From: CAYQDB01 sp964416195
GTDB lineage: Bacteria > Zixibacteria > MSB-5A5 > GN15 > FEB-12
DNA: 64,000 nt
Assembly: GCA_964416195.1 (NCBI GenBank)
Contig: CAYQDB010000002.1
Location: forward strand, 62,001 to 126,000
Direction: 5' to 3'
The notes below the pieces were generated by a model, which did no database searches, was not told where the DNA came from, and saw nothing but the letters and a program-made list of their open reading frames with translations. Every line of letters starts with the position of its first letter. Positions within the stretch are counted from its first letter, which is position 1. Both the position numbers and the translations under genes were made by a program. Shown in pieces: positions 43,758-53,196 of the stretch.

Positions 43758-45980
43758 TTACAGACACGGCGGCGGCGCCGGCCCGCTGAGATAGAGATAA
43801 GCCACTAGGTAAGTTATGTCAGCCACGTCAACCGGTCCTCCAATACCAATTATGCCATCGACATTGCCTTCTTCTATGCAGGGCGGCGCTGGGCCTCCTT
43901 TGAACAGATAGGTCACTAGGTAAGTCAGATCGGCAACGTCAATCGGTCCACCAATACCAACAATGCCATCAACATTGCCACGATATTGACAGCTGGAAAG
44001 CGTTATAGCGCCGGCCACCGGTATTGGTTGATATTCGCCCATACTACCCTTGAACAAAGGTGAATAGTCGGGTCCGGTATATCCATCCACTACAACAGTA
44101 TCAATCTGGCCGGACACTGCATCCCCTGGAATATGAAAATAGAGCTTGAGGATTGCTCCGGTTCCGGAAGGAATGTTGGAAGTAGTGCTCTCCAGTCTGA
44201 TTGTGTAGCGGTTGTTGCCTGAATCATAGTGGGCGTACGATTGGATATCGCAGAACTCAGTGCGGCAGCCTGCGGTTGAGAATGAATCATAGCTGGTGTT
44301 GAGAGTGCCAAAGTACTCAAAGGGAATCAATACTTTCTGCATCGGGATGGTATTTCTCGTGTAGATGGCTACCTCAACGGTGCCGTACTTAACCCCATGA
44401 GTATCAACAGCAATCATGGAATCTGCCAAGGCTGCGACACAACCGTGCTTGGTTAAAGAACGGATATCCCCGCCGGCGTTAACTTCAAGTGTAACATCAT
44501 ACAACCCCTGCTCGTCATAGATATGGCTGGTTGATGGGACAAAGGCTGAATCTCCGTCTCCAAAATCCCACGTCCACGTATCAACTTCCAGAATGGACGA
44601 ACCCTGGAAGTTGACCTCCAACGGCAGCCATCCTATGGTAGTGTCGACGTCAAAGGAAACGCCTACCTGGCTTAAGGCCTTGATGCAGAAATTAGCCGTG
44701 TTTTCTAAGTTGTAAAGATCAAGCCACTCCGAGCCACTGCGGTAGTAGCTTTCGCCGGGGTTGGAGGCTGACACCACAGTGGCGCGATAGCGTGCACCCA
44801 GCAAAACTGGAACCTCCGAAGTCCGGTCAAACGCATGGCCGCCGGCTGAGAGTTGTAAATAAACGTAGAACTGGTCATCTTGAGTGAGGTGAATCGGGGT
44901 GTCGAGGTCTATGGTATGGAATCCCGTGTGCTCGATGGTCCCGGACTTGGTTGAAAGTATATCTGATAGCTGGCCGTCTTCGAAACGATCATAGACTATC
45001 ATTGTGTAGCTCACGTTGTCGGCGGCAGTAAAGAAGCTGACGGCCTGGAACAGTTCACCGCCGCCGGCAGTGAAGGCATTGAAGGCTTCAGTGCAGTCGG
45101 TTTTGGTATCACGCCAACCGTGGTAATCGTGGCAGTAGATATGTTCGTAGGCTAAGGGTTCAACGTCCTGGAAGGAAATGGCGCCCATCTGGGGGTGCTG
45201 ACAGCAGTGCTTGTCGTAATAGGAAATCCAGAAGTAGCCACTGTAACCCCAACCGGATCCCCAACTGTTCTTACAGAGCCACGCCCCGGACTGCGGAGCC
45301 TGGGTGACTTTGTTGTCATCCCAGCCAATGATGGCGACGGCGTGGTTGGGGTCCAAGGGATTACTCGGCGGCTGGTAATGTATATAGCTGGACATAAACT
45401 CGCCGGAGTAACACATGCAGGTGCCGATTACGCCCTCGGTCATGATCTTGTTCTTAATCGTGTTGATGTTGCTCAAGTCTGACCCGGCAACATACCACTC
45501 AATGTCTCTGGGGTAAAAATAATGATAACTTGGATCTGATCTGGCCGGTGGATCGTTAAATGATTGTCCGTCGATATCCCGCACGGCTCCCTCACACCGG
45601 TTGAGATATGCCGATGTCACCATGTAGTCGCCGCCCTGATGCACTTCCAGCCCGCCTCCGGCGGGAGGCACCCTATCGTCGTTGTTGTTCTCATTGAATC
45701 CATTCCACCAGTCGAGGTGGTACTCCGCCAAGTTGGGCTCGCCGCTTTCCCCGGCGGCTTCCCAGTTGCCTGTCATGAGCAGATTCCCCTCCATAGCGGC
45801 CATTGCTCCGTGCGTCCAGCAGGTGCCGCCCTGCTGGTTTCTAACGCCGGTCACGTAGTTGGTGCCACCGACATTACGCAGATCAAAGCTACTCGGTGGG
45901 TCTAGCGCAAGGGATACCTGGGGTGCGATGATCACCGATATTGAGACCAATAGGCCCACTAGTGTTTTGGTTACATGCAT
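43758..45980 (-). CDS. Secreted papain-like (C1A) protease with PKD, cohesin-like and dockerin domains
   Basis: A 740-residue exported protein. Signal peptide MHVTKTLVGLLVSISVIIAP then QVSLA. The C1 protease domain has the oxyanion Gln and catalytic Cys54 in NQQGGTCWTHGAM, His in PNHAVAIIGWDD, and Asn in LCKNSWGSGWGYSG. A beta-rich lectin-like region follows, then a PKD domain (TWTWDFGDGDSAF...YDEQGLYDVTLEV). Next is a stretch like cohesin folds (VKYGTVEVAIYTRNTIPMQK ... GTGAILKLYFHIPGD). The protein ends in two dockerin repeats (GIVGIGGPIDVADLTYLV and GIIGIGGPVDVADITYLV). The usual Q-G-x-C-G-S-C-W motif is shortened by two residues. GGAG lies 7 nt before the ATG. Confidence 0.87.
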   Translation of the reverse strand: MHVTKTLVGLLVSISVIIAPQVSLALDPPSSFDLRNVGGTNYVTGVRNQQGGTCWTHGAMAAMEGNLLMTGNWEAAGESGEPNLAEYHLDWWNGFNENNNDDRVPPAGGGLEVHQGGDYMVTSAYLNRCEGAVRDIDGQSFNDPPARSDPSYHYFYPRDIEWYVAGSDLSNINTIKNKIMTEGVIGTCMCYSGEFMSSYIHYQPPSNPLDPNHAVAIIGWDDNKVTQAPQSGAWLCKNSWGSGWGYSGYFWISYYDKHCCQHPQMGAISFQDVEPLAYEHIYCHDYHGWRDTKTDCTEAFNAFTAGGGELFQAVSFFTAADNVSYTMIVYDRFEDGQLSDILSTKSGTIEHTGFHTIDLDTPIHLTQDDQFYVYLQLSAGGHAFDRTSEVPVLLGARYRATVVSASNPGESYYRSGSEWLDLYNLENTANFCIKALSQVGVSFDVDTTIGWLPLEVNFQGSSILEVDTWTWDFGDGDSAFVPSTSHIYDEQGLYDVTLEVNAGGDIRSLTKHGCVAALADSMIAVDTHGVKYGTVEVAIYTRNTIPMQKVLIPFEYFGTLNTSYDSFSTAGCRTEFCDIQSYAHYDSGNNRYTIRLESTTSNIPSGTGAILKLYFHIPGDAVSGQIDTVVVDGYTGPDYSPLFKGSMGEYQPIPVAGAITLSSCQYRGNVDGIVGIGGPIDVADLTYLVTYLFKGGPAPPCIEEGNVDGIIGIGGPVDVADITYLVAYLYLSGPAPPPCL

Positions 45981-46032
45981 GCTTGATCTCCTATTTTCTG
46001 TGCAGTAAAGATCTGTATACTTACTAATTCAC

Positions 46033-46061
46033 AATATAATAAGAATTGGCGATTTCGTCAA
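46033..46061 (-). promoter_or_regulatory. Promoter of the C1A protease gene
   Basis: On the minus strand TTGACG (46061-46056), 17 bp spacer, TATATT (46038-46033), about 50 nt upstream of the ATG. Confidence 0.7.
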
Positions 46062-46129
46062 TGGAGTAAATTAACCTCTATAGCATATTTTCCTTTCAAA
46101 ACCCTTCCGGCAGCGCAATCTCTGCGACC

Positions 46130-46152
46130 AAAAAAAGAATGCCGCCGGCAGC
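46130..46152 (-). terminator. Weak candidate terminator of the dcw cluster
   Basis: On the minus strand a short GC hairpin (TGCC-GGC-GGCA) is followed by TTCTTTTTTT. The stem is only 4 bp, so termination strength is doubtful. It lies about 140 nt after the ftsZ stop. Confidence 0.35.
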
Positions 46153-46288
46153 TTAGGCTGATCGGCAGCATTACTGAGGAACCAGCTTGCTCAGCGGCCT
46201 CTTCGGAAAGTTACTTTTTGTCGGCACGTGTCGTAGGTATACATCCCTGGAGCCGTGTCCGGAATCCGAGCGGCTTGAAGCAACCTTG

Positions 46289-47533
46289 TTACCTGTCTTC
46301 AAGTCTTCTGATATAAGCCGGAATGGTGCGGTCGTCTTCTGAAAAAAGCGGTACCCGACTCCGCTTGCCGTTGCCATTTCCGTCGCTGAAGTCACTGTTC
46401 GTTGCCGGTTGTGTATTGCCTTCGACGGCAGCCTCGACCGGTTCTGAAACTGAGGGTGTTTGTTTGGGTGCGGTAAAGGTATGCTCGGGGAACAGTGAAA
46501 TCGGTTTAGCCACGACAATTGTAGGTGTCTTCTCTTCCAATGCCTGAGCCTGCTCGGACTGAGTGGTAAAGCCGGTGGCAATGACGGTCACCCGTATCTG
46601 ATCATTCATCTCTGGATCGATAACGGCGCCAAAGATAATGTTGGCATCGTTGCCAGCAGCTTTGTAGACGAGCGTGGTCGCGGCATTGACATCAAAAAGC
46701 GTCATATCTTCTCCGCCGGTGACGTTAATGAGAACTCCCTTAGCGCCGCTGATAGAGACATCTTCAAGCAGGGGCGAGGAGATAGCTTCCTTGGCGGCGT
46801 CCGCCGCTTTCTCATCTCCGGTGCCCAGCCCAGTGCCCATCAGGGCATCCCCTCTCTCGAGCATCACTGTGCGGACATCCGCAAAGTCGCAGTTGATTAA
46901 TCCCGGTATGGTGATAAGGTCGGAGATGCCTTTTGTGGCCTGATGTAGGATTTCGTCGGCAGTGGCAAAGGCGGCGTTAAGTGTTGTTTTCTTGTCGACG
47001 ATCTCCAGCAGTCGTTCGTTTGGTATGGTGATGAGTGTGTCGACCTTATCCCTCAGCTCTGTCAGTCCGTGATCGGCACGCGCCATTCTCTGTGGCCCCT
47101 CAAATCGGAATGGCTTGGTTACGATTGCAACCGTCAATGCCCCGGCCGCTTTGGCGATTTCAGCTACCACCGGTGAGCCGCCGGTGCCGGTTCCTCCGCC
47201 CATCCCGGCAGTGATAAAGATCAGGTTGGGTTTGCTGATTTCCTGCGCCACCTCCTGGCGGTTTTCCTCAATTGCCCGTTTTCCAATCTCGGGGTTGGCA
47301 CCGGCCCCGAGCCCACCGGTTAACTCGCAGCCGATTTGAACTTTCTTGTCGGCTCGATTCTGGTCGAGAACCTGGGCGTCCGTGTTGATGGCGATGAACT
47401 CCACCCCTTTTAGACCGGCTTCAATCATCCGGTTGATGGCATTACCGCCGGCTCCGCCTACACCGACCACCTTGATATTGGCGTAGCCGACAAAATCGTC
47501 GGCAAACTTGAAAGAGTGTTTCTGTTTTAACAT
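46289..47533 (-). CDS. ftsZ: Cell division protein FtsZ
   Basis: Tubulin-like GTPase that forms the Z ring, 414 residues. GTP-binding motif GMGGGTGTGGSP, AGGNAINRM, and the T7 loop NCDFADVRTVM. A variable linker of about 70 residues ends in the conserved C-terminal peptide TIPAYIRRL, the FtsA-binding tail. The ATG at 47533 is chosen because GGAGG lies 8 nt upstream; the frame also opens 15 nt earlier. Last gene of the dcw cluster, 28 bp after ftsA. Confidence 0.97.
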   Translation of the reverse strand: MLKQKHSFKFADDFVGYANIKVVGVGGAGGNAINRMIEAGLKGVEFIAINTDAQVLDQNRADKKVQIGCELTGGLGAGANPEIGKRAIEENRQEVAQEISKPNLIFITAGMGGGTGTGGSPVVAEIAKAAGALTVAIVTKPFRFEGPQRMARADHGLTELRDKVDTLITIPNERLLEIVDKKTTLNAAFATADEILHQATKGISDLITIPGLINCDFADVRTVMLERGDALMGTGLGTGDEKAADAAKEAISSPLLEDVSISGAKGVLINVTGGEDMTLFDVNAATTLVYKAAGNDANIIFGAVIDPEMNDQIRVTVIATGFTTQSEQAQALEEKTPTIVVAKPISLFPEHTFTAPKQTPSVSEPVEAAVEGNTQPATNSDFSDGNGNGKRSRVPLFSEDDRTIPAYIRRLEDR

Positions 47534-47561
47534 GTCTGGTTCCTCCATGAACGTCTATCCA

Positions 47562-48785
47562 TTAAAACTGCTTTGAAAACAAGTTTTCAAGTTTTTTTAA
47601 TAGCCTCCGCGCCCAACCGTTTTTCCCACTCATGATTGGTTCGTAGGTGAAGCCGTAAACCAGCAGCCCGTGAGCGGTTGCATAACGTGCTGAGTTCAGT
47701 TCATCAGGAGTGTGTTCGATACCCTTGATCTCAGCTGCCCTAACAGGCATGTCAAACATCTGCTCTGCCAGTTCGGTCGTTCCAGGCAAGAGCGCCCCGC
47801 CGCCGGTCAGGACCACGCCGGTGGTGAGTATGTCTCCGATGCCCATTCGCTTAACTTCCCGTATGGCCAGAGATAGAATCTCTTCCGTGCGCGGTTCGAT
47901 AATTGAAGCCAGCACACTGCGTGAGATTTCTTTGGTTTCGTGCCCTGAAGCGCTATGAACCGTGATCATTTCTTCAGGGTCCACCAGTGCCGCCAGCGCT
48001 GCGCCGTGACTGAGCTTGAGCGACTCGGCTTGATCCACGGTCATGCGCAGCCCGATGGCGATATCGTTGGTGACGTTTTTCGCGCCCAATGGTACCACGG
48101 CTGTATGTCTGATGGCGCTGTCGTAGAAGATGGAGACATTGGTGATGTCGCCGCCGATATCGACGACAATTACCCCCATATCCATTTCACTTTCTGAGAG
48201 AACTACCTCTGACAGCGCCAGGGATTCAAGTACGATGTGGTCAACCTCAAGTCGACACCGTTCAAGAGCGCGAAAGATGTTCTTGGCAGTCGTCACTGAC
48301 GCAGTCACGATATGGGCTTCTACCTCGAGCCGAACACCGGACATTCCCACAGGGTCCCGGATGCCGGTCTGATCGTCTACCGAGTATTGTTGCGGAATTA
48401 CGTGAATGATCTCACGGTCGACCGGTATGGCCACCGTTTTGGCTGCTTCTATCGCCCGTTTAACGTCGCCAGCCGTGATTTCGTTGTCGGAACGGTTGAC
48501 AGCAATCACACCCTGACTGTTGATGGAGCGAATGTGTTCACCGGCAATGCCGACTGTTACGCGGTCGATTTCAGTTCCGGAAACCAATGCTGCATCGTTC
48601 ACAGCCTTCTGTATCGACGCTACGGTCTTCTCCATGTCGATGACAATACCCCGGCGAAGTCCATCGGCAGGCGACGATCCATGCCCGATGACGTAGACCC
48701 GTCCCTCTTCGTCCATCTCGCCGACCAGGGCGACAATTTTAGTTGTCCCTATGTCCACTGCGGCAATGATGTTTTCCGAGGCCAT
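47562..48785 (-). CDS. ftsA: Cell division protein FtsA
   Basis: Actin-like membrane tether of FtsZ, 407 residues. N-terminal AAVDIGTTKIVALVGE, the SHDS-like NSQGVIAVN region, VVDIGGDITNVSIF and TGGGALLPG nucleotide motifs. The C-terminus ends in an amphipathic membrane-targeting helix (WARRLLKKLENLFSKQF). ATG 48785 is chosen with GGGAAG 7 nt upstream; the longer frame to 48812 overlaps ftsQ and is unlikely. Confidence 0.96.
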   Translation of the reverse strand: MASENIIAAVDIGTTKIVALVGEMDEEGRVYVIGHGSSPADGLRRGIVIDMEKTVASIQKAVNDAALVSGTEIDRVTVGIAGEHIRSINSQGVIAVNRSDNEITAGDVKRAIEAAKTVAIPVDREIIHVIPQQYSVDDQTGIRDPVGMSGVRLEVEAHIVTASVTTAKNIFRALERCRLEVDHIVLESLALSEVVLSESEMDMGVIVVDIGGDITNVSIFYDSAIRHTAVVPLGAKNVTNDIAIGLRMTVDQAESLKLSHGAALAALVDPEEMITVHSASGHETKEISRSVLASIIEPRTEEILSLAIREVKRMGIGDILTTGVVLTGGGALLPGTTELAEQMFDMPVRAAEIKGIEHTPDELNSARYATAHGLLVYGFTYEPIMSGKNGWARRLLKKLENLFSKQF

Positions 48786-48786
48786 C

Positions 48787-49512
48787 TCAGTTCTTCCCAC
48801 GAGCACAAACAATCATGTTGTCATAGCGCAGATCAATCTGACGAATCCCACTCAGATCGGGATCGTACCGGGTGATAAATTCAATAAATCGCCCCAGGTC
48901 CTCCGAAAGCTCACCGGGACGGACCTTCAGTCGATAGGGCAGCCCAGAAATGGAAACCTGAACATAATCCGCTGTTTCAAAATCGATTTCGTCAATGAGC
49001 CGGAACAGGTTTAGGTTGTTTTTGCGAAGCAGTTCCAATTGGTCGACGACAACCTTAACCCTTGCATCCCGGCAATAGCCAAGCAACCGACCGCTTTTGA
49101 CGCCAGTGAGAACAGGTCGTTCCCAGTCGGTGACAGCGTTCCGAAGGGGGGTGATCCTGCCGTTGCCCACAAGTCCGCACAATTGGCCTGACCCTTTGTC
49201 CAGCAGGAAACAGGTGGGGGAGAAGGCGTTGGTTCTGATATTCAAAGTGTGCGGCCAGGAACATGAGATATCGACCTTGAACGTTCCCTTCTTGGACAGA
49301 ACAACTTGTCCCAGGCTGTCGAGTGGTTGCCGGAACAGTGATTTCTTACGTAGCATATCATATCGGATAGGCCAATCGTTGACCGGCTTATTATTGAATG
49401 TTACTTCTTCAAGGCGGCAGGCGTCCGTGAAATTGATGACCCCAAGTGATACCACCGCGATGACCACGCCAAAGGCGAAAAGCAATTTCGTCTTGTGTAA
49501 GGAACCCTTCAC
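48787..49512 (-). CDS. ftsQ: FtsQ-like cell division protein
   Basis: A 241-residue bitopic membrane protein with one N-terminal transmembrane helix (LLFAFGVVIAVVSLGVINF) and a periplasmic part. Sequence conservation is low, as usual for FtsQ/DivIB. The call rests on the topology, a C-terminal segment (GLPYRLKVRPGELSEDLGRF) and its place between murC and ftsA. The GTG start overlaps the murC stop (GTGA). Confidence 0.78.
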   Translation of the reverse strand: MKGSLHKTKLLFAFGVVIAVVSLGVINFTDACRLEEVTFNNKPVNDWPIRYDMLRKKSLFRQPLDSLGQVVLSKKGTFKVDISCSWPHTLNIRTNAFSPTCFLLDKGSGQLCGLVGNGRITPLRNAVTDWERPVLTGVKSGRLLGYCRDARVKVVVDQLELLRKNNLNLFRLIDEIDFETADYVQVSISGLPYRLKVRPGELSEDLGRFIEFITRYDPDLSGIRQIDLRYDNMIVCARGKN

Positions 49513-50882
49513 TTGTTCTCCAACGTTTTCAGCAGTTGGGTTCTTATACGAGTTATGGAACCAGCACCCATAGTTATGACGAGATCGCCAGGACGGGCGA
49601 TTTTGGCAACTTCCTCCGGGGCGTTCTCTTCCCGACCGATGTACTGAAAATCACCAATACCCTTACTGTGAGCCTGGCGCATGATTACTTCCGAAGTGAT
49701 ACCCTCTATAGGTTTTTCACGGGCGGGGTAGATATCGACCAGGAGGCATTTATCCGCCAAGGAGAGCGCCTCTGCGAACTGACTCATGAAGTCTCGGGTG
49801 CGGCTGTATAGATGCGGCTGATACACAACGATCACTCGCCGGCTGTAGACTTCCTTTGCCGCCTTGAGAGTGGCTGTGATTTCCGTAGGGTGGTGGGCGT
49901 AGTCATCAACCACCATGATTCCGTTGACCTCTCCGATAATCTCGAAACGCCGCGCGACTCCGCTGAAATGAAGCAGGCTGTCAGTAATGGTTGTGAACGG
50001 TACTTCAAGCTCGTAGCAGGTGGCCACTGCTGCCAGAGCGTTAGCGACATTATGCTTACCCGGTACGTGCAGGATAATCTCTCCGAGGGGATTGTCCCGA
50101 TGGTAGACTGAAAAGGTGGATCGGCCCGGTTGTGAACTAATGCCTACAGCGCGATAGTCGGCGTCGGCGGAGAAACCAAAGGTTACGCAGCGCCGCACTA
50201 TTTTCGGCTGCAGGGCCAACAGACGTTCGTCATCGGCAGAAATGACGACTAAGCCATAGAACGGGACGCGGTTCATGTAGATTAGAAACGAATTAATCAG
50301 GTCATCCATGTCGGCATAGCAATCCAGATGATCGCTCTCAAGGTTGGTTACTACGGCTACAGTCGGAAACATTGATAGAAAGGAGCGATCATATTCATCA
50401 GCTTCGGCTACCAGATAGTCGCCTTTTCCCAAAGCGGCCCCGGTGCCAAGTTCGGCTACGACACCTCCCACGATGAGCGTCGGCTGGTAATTGCCATGCT
50501 GGAGTATCTTGCCGATCATTGAAGTGGTTGTTGTCTTGCCGTGCGTACCGGAAACGCCGATGGAGAACTTCAGTCGCATCAACTCACCCAGCATCTCAGC
50601 TCTCTTGATTACGGGGATACTCCTCCGGCGCGCCTCGACAACTTCCGGATTGTCCTCACCGACGGCAGAGGAAATGACCACAACGTCCATATCCTCCAGA
50701 TTTTCAGCTCGGTGCTCGCCATAAATGGTCACCCCTAAGGATCCAAGGTAATCTGTGATCTCGCTGGGCGAGCGATCGGAACCCGAGATATGATAGCCTA
50801 AGTTGTATAGTATTTCCGCAATACCGGACATTCCGGCACCGCCAATACCGACGAAGTGTAGTTTTTTTATTTTTCCGAACAT
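49509..50882 (-). CDS. murC: UDP-N-acetylmuramate-L-alanine ligase
   Basis: Adds L-Ala to UDP-MurNAc, 457 residues from the ATG. N-terminal FVGIGGAGMSGIAE, the P-loop VSGTHGKTTTTSMIG, and VVDDYAHHPTEI in the C-terminal domain. The ATG (MFGKIKKLHFVG) matches family starts but has a weak ribosome site. An in-frame TTG at 50945 overlaps the murG stop, has GAAAGG 7 nt upstream, and would add 21 residues; it cannot be excluded. Confidence 0.95.
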   Translation of the reverse strand: MFGKIKKLHFVGIGGAGMSGIAEILYNLGYHISGSDRSPSEITDYLGSLGVTIYGEHRAENLEDMDVVVISSAVGEDNPEVVEARRRSIPVIKRAEMLGELMRLKFSIGVSGTHGKTTTTSMIGKILQHGNYQPTLIVGGVVAELGTGAALGKGDYLVAEADEYDRSFLSMFPTVAVVTNLESDHLDCYADMDDLINSFLIYMNRVPFYGLVVISADDERLLALQPKIVRRCVTFGFSADADYRAVGISSQPGRSTFSVYHRDNPLGEIILHVPGKHNVANALAAVATCYELEVPFTTITDSLLHFSGVARRFEIIGEVNGIMVVDDYAHHPTEITATLKAAKEVYSRRVIVVYQPHLYSRTRDFMSQFAEALSLADKCLLVDIYPAREKPIEGITSEVIMRQAHSKGIGDFQYIGREENAPEEVAKIARPGDLVITMGAGSITRIRTQLLKTLENK

Positions 50883-50941
50883 TATCGTGTTACTTCTGAA
50901 GTGTTCGATCTTTTTCTTGAGCGTGGAGCTTTCCGGCGCCG

Positions 50942-52081
50942 TCAATGTCCAGCCTTTCTGATTTCATTGATGAGGTTGACGATGTCTTCAGCGATCACAT
51001 CGACCGCTGGTCTTCTGTCATGGTTCCATTCGGTGATTGCTTGCTTCATCTCTTGAAAACGGTCCGACCGGTGAAGCGATACTGCCTCCCCCAGCAGGTC
51101 AGTCCTGTCCAGGTCTTTATCCTCAATGAGCGCAGCCATCCGTTGGTCAACAAGGGAGGCAGCGTTTTTCCTTTGGTGGTCTCCGGCTGCGAACGGGTAG
51201 GGAATGAGAATCGACGGCACGCTGCAGGTAGTGAGTTCAGCCAACGTCAGCGCTCCGGAACGAGCAATGGCCAGGTCTGCGGCGGCATACACCAGGTCCA
51301 TCCTGTCGGCAAAGGGGAGAAGGGCGCAGTCGGTAACCTTTCTGCCCGCTCGCGCGGCCACCTCCTTGTAGTCCCTTCTTCCCGTTTGCCATAAAAGCTG
51401 GTATTCAGAGGGCAAATGCGTTTTCTCAAGGCTGGTCAGCACGGCGTTGTTGATCGCTCGGGCGCCCTGACTCCCTCCCAGCACCAGGATGGTTATCTTT
51501 TCCGGATTGAGGCCGAATGTTTTCATTGCTTCTGATCGGCTTCCATTCAGTACTGACTTCCGCACAGGGTTGCCCGTCACGATGATTTTTGCCTTCGTCT
51601 TCAAGTGTTCACGAGCTGTTTCAAAACCCAGGTAGATTCGTTTTGCTCGCTGAGCCAGGTGACGGGTGGTGATCCCAGGAAATGAGTTCTGCTCCTGCAG
51701 CACTGTGGCAATCCCTTTGAGTGCTGCAATCCTGAGAACCGGCCATGATACATACCCGCCGGTCCCTACTGCAACGTCGGGGTGGAACCTTCTCAACAAC
51801 AGCGCTGATTGCACCAGAGCCCTTACGAGGATGAACGGTATCAACAGATTCTTCAGTGTAAACGAGCGGGCGAAGCCGCGGATATTGATAAGATGCAGCG
51901 GGTAACCGAGCGATTCCTGCATCCGGTTCTCTAAACCACTTTTGGTGCCTACAAAAACGATGTCTATTGTCATCTCATCTTGCACAATCTCCGTGATTCT
52001 GTTGGCGATGGCAATGGCCGGGAACAAGTGGCCGCCGGTGCCGCCTCCAGCGAAAACGATCCTGGTTGCTTCTGTCGTCAT
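50942..52081 (-). CDS. murG: UDP-GlcNAc transferase MurG
   Basis: Makes lipid II from lipid I at the inner membrane, 379 residues. VFAGGGTGGHLFPA is the N-terminal donor-site loop; LVLGGSQGARAIN and the C-terminal RSGALTLAELT with IPYPFAAGDHQ are typical. AAGGTAAG precedes the ATG. It follows ftsW by 2 nt. Confidence 0.96.
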   Translation of the reverse strand: MTTEATRIVFAGGGTGGHLFPAIAIANRITEIVQDEMTIDIVFVGTKSGLENRMQESLGYPLHLINIRGFARSFTLKNLLIPFILVRALVQSALLLRRFHPDVAVGTGGYVSWPVLRIAALKGIATVLQEQNSFPGITTRHLAQRAKRIYLGFETAREHLKTKAKIIVTGNPVRKSVLNGSRSEAMKTFGLNPEKITILVLGGSQGARAINNAVLTSLEKTHLPSEYQLLWQTGRRDYKEVAARAGRKVTDCALLPFADRMDLVYAAADLAIARSGALTLAELTTCSVPSILIPYPFAAGDHQRKNAASLVDQRMAALIEDKDLDRTDLLGEAVSLHRSDRFQEMKQAITEWNHDRRPAVDVIAEDIVNLINEIRKAGH

Positions 52082-52083
52082 AC

Positions 52084-53196
52084 TTACCTTGCTGTCCTCT
52101 TCGACAAGTTAAGCAGCACTCCCAGGGCAGCGCTGGACACCAGCAGGGAAGAGCCACCGTAGGAAATAAACGGCAGCGCCAACCCGGTTACCGGAAGGAG
52201 ACAGGTCACTACGCCGATATTGATAGCGCAGTTGACGAAAAGCGATAATGTTATGCCGGAGGCGAGTAAATATCCAAATCTATCAGGCTGCCCACCCGCG
52301 ATTTTCAGTCCGCGCCAGAGAATGTAGAACAAGCACCCCAGTACTACCAGCAGGCCGATCAGACCAATCTCTTCGCCCATGGCGGCGAATGCAAAATCGG
52401 TGTGGGGGTATGGAAGGAAAAACAGCTTCTGGCGTCCATCGCCAAACCCAACCCCGAATATACCTCCCGCTCCCAGTGTCAGCGCGGCCTGCATGCTCTG
52501 GTAGCCGCCCCGAAGAGGATCGGACACCGATGCCACATAATTTTCCATGCGCAATTTCTTGTAACCTAAGACAAAGACAGCGAATGCCGCTGTGCCCATC
52601 AGAGGCACGAGGGCTGCCAGAAGGTGCCTGAGGCGCGCCCCAGCTAAAAAGAATATGCCCAGGGCGGTCAAAAAGGCTACGATCGTGGTGCCCAGGTCGG
52701 GTTCCAGCAGGATCAATGCCAATCCGGTTCCAAGCAAAGGAGCGTAGCGCCGCAGCAGTTGTCGCGAGTCGGCGATGTTCTGCTTCCGGTTGGAAAGGAA
52801 GAAGGCAAGGAAGAAGATCATTACAAACTTAAACAACTCCGATGGTTGAATAGTCAATGGCCCGAGTTCCAGCCAGCGATGGGAACCGTTACGTTCGGGC
52901 ATCAGGAAAACTACCCCCAGCGCGACAAGCACTGCCAGGAACGCCGGTAGCGAATAGACGGCTGCCTTTGCCAGGTCTATTTTGCAGATTATGGCTATCG
53001 TTGCCAATGACAACCCTGCCCACAGCAACTGGTGCCAGAGAAAATACAGGTGTGATTCGAATTTAGCTTCTGCAAGGACCGAGGAAGTGGAATAAACAGT
53101 CGCCAGTCCTGCCGCGAGGGTGATCAGGTAGGCCAGCAGGAGTTTCTCGTCGATTCTCCGCTTACTTTGAGACAGTCTGGTTTTTCTGCGTACCAT
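52084..53196 (-). CDS. ftsW: Peptidoglycan polymerase FtsW (SEDS family)
   Basis: Multi-pass membrane glycosyltransferase working with FtsI at the septum, 370 residues with about ten hydrophobic segments. YSTSSVLAE, LLEPDLGTTIV, PHTDFAFAAMGEEIG and the C-terminal LPFISYGGSSLL are diagnostic. The first about 15 residues are basic. The gene start overlaps the murD end by 35 nt. Confidence 0.95.
   Translation of the reverse strand: MVRRKTRLSQSKRRIDEKLLLAYLITLAAGLATVYSTSSVLAEAKFESHLYFLWHQLLWAGLSLATIAIICKIDLAKAAVYSLPAFLAVLVALGVVFLMPERNGSHRWLELGPLTIQPSELFKFVMIFFLAFFLSNRKQNIADSRQLLRRYAPLLGTGLALILLEPDLGTTIVAFLTALGIFFLAGARLRHLLAALVPLMGTAAFAVFVLGYKKLRMENYVASVSDPLRGGYQSMQAALTLGAGGIFGVGFGDGRQKLFFLPYPHTDFAFAAMGEEIGLIGLLVVLGCLFYILWRGLKIAGGQPDRFGYLLASGITLSLFVNCAINIGVVTCLLPVTGLALPFISYGGSSLLVSSAALGVLLNLSKRTAR

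Noticed and set aside
46171..46581. A 136-codon frame overlapping the ftsZ 3' end
   Set aside because: Out-of-frame shadow of the FtsZ linker region with biased composition.
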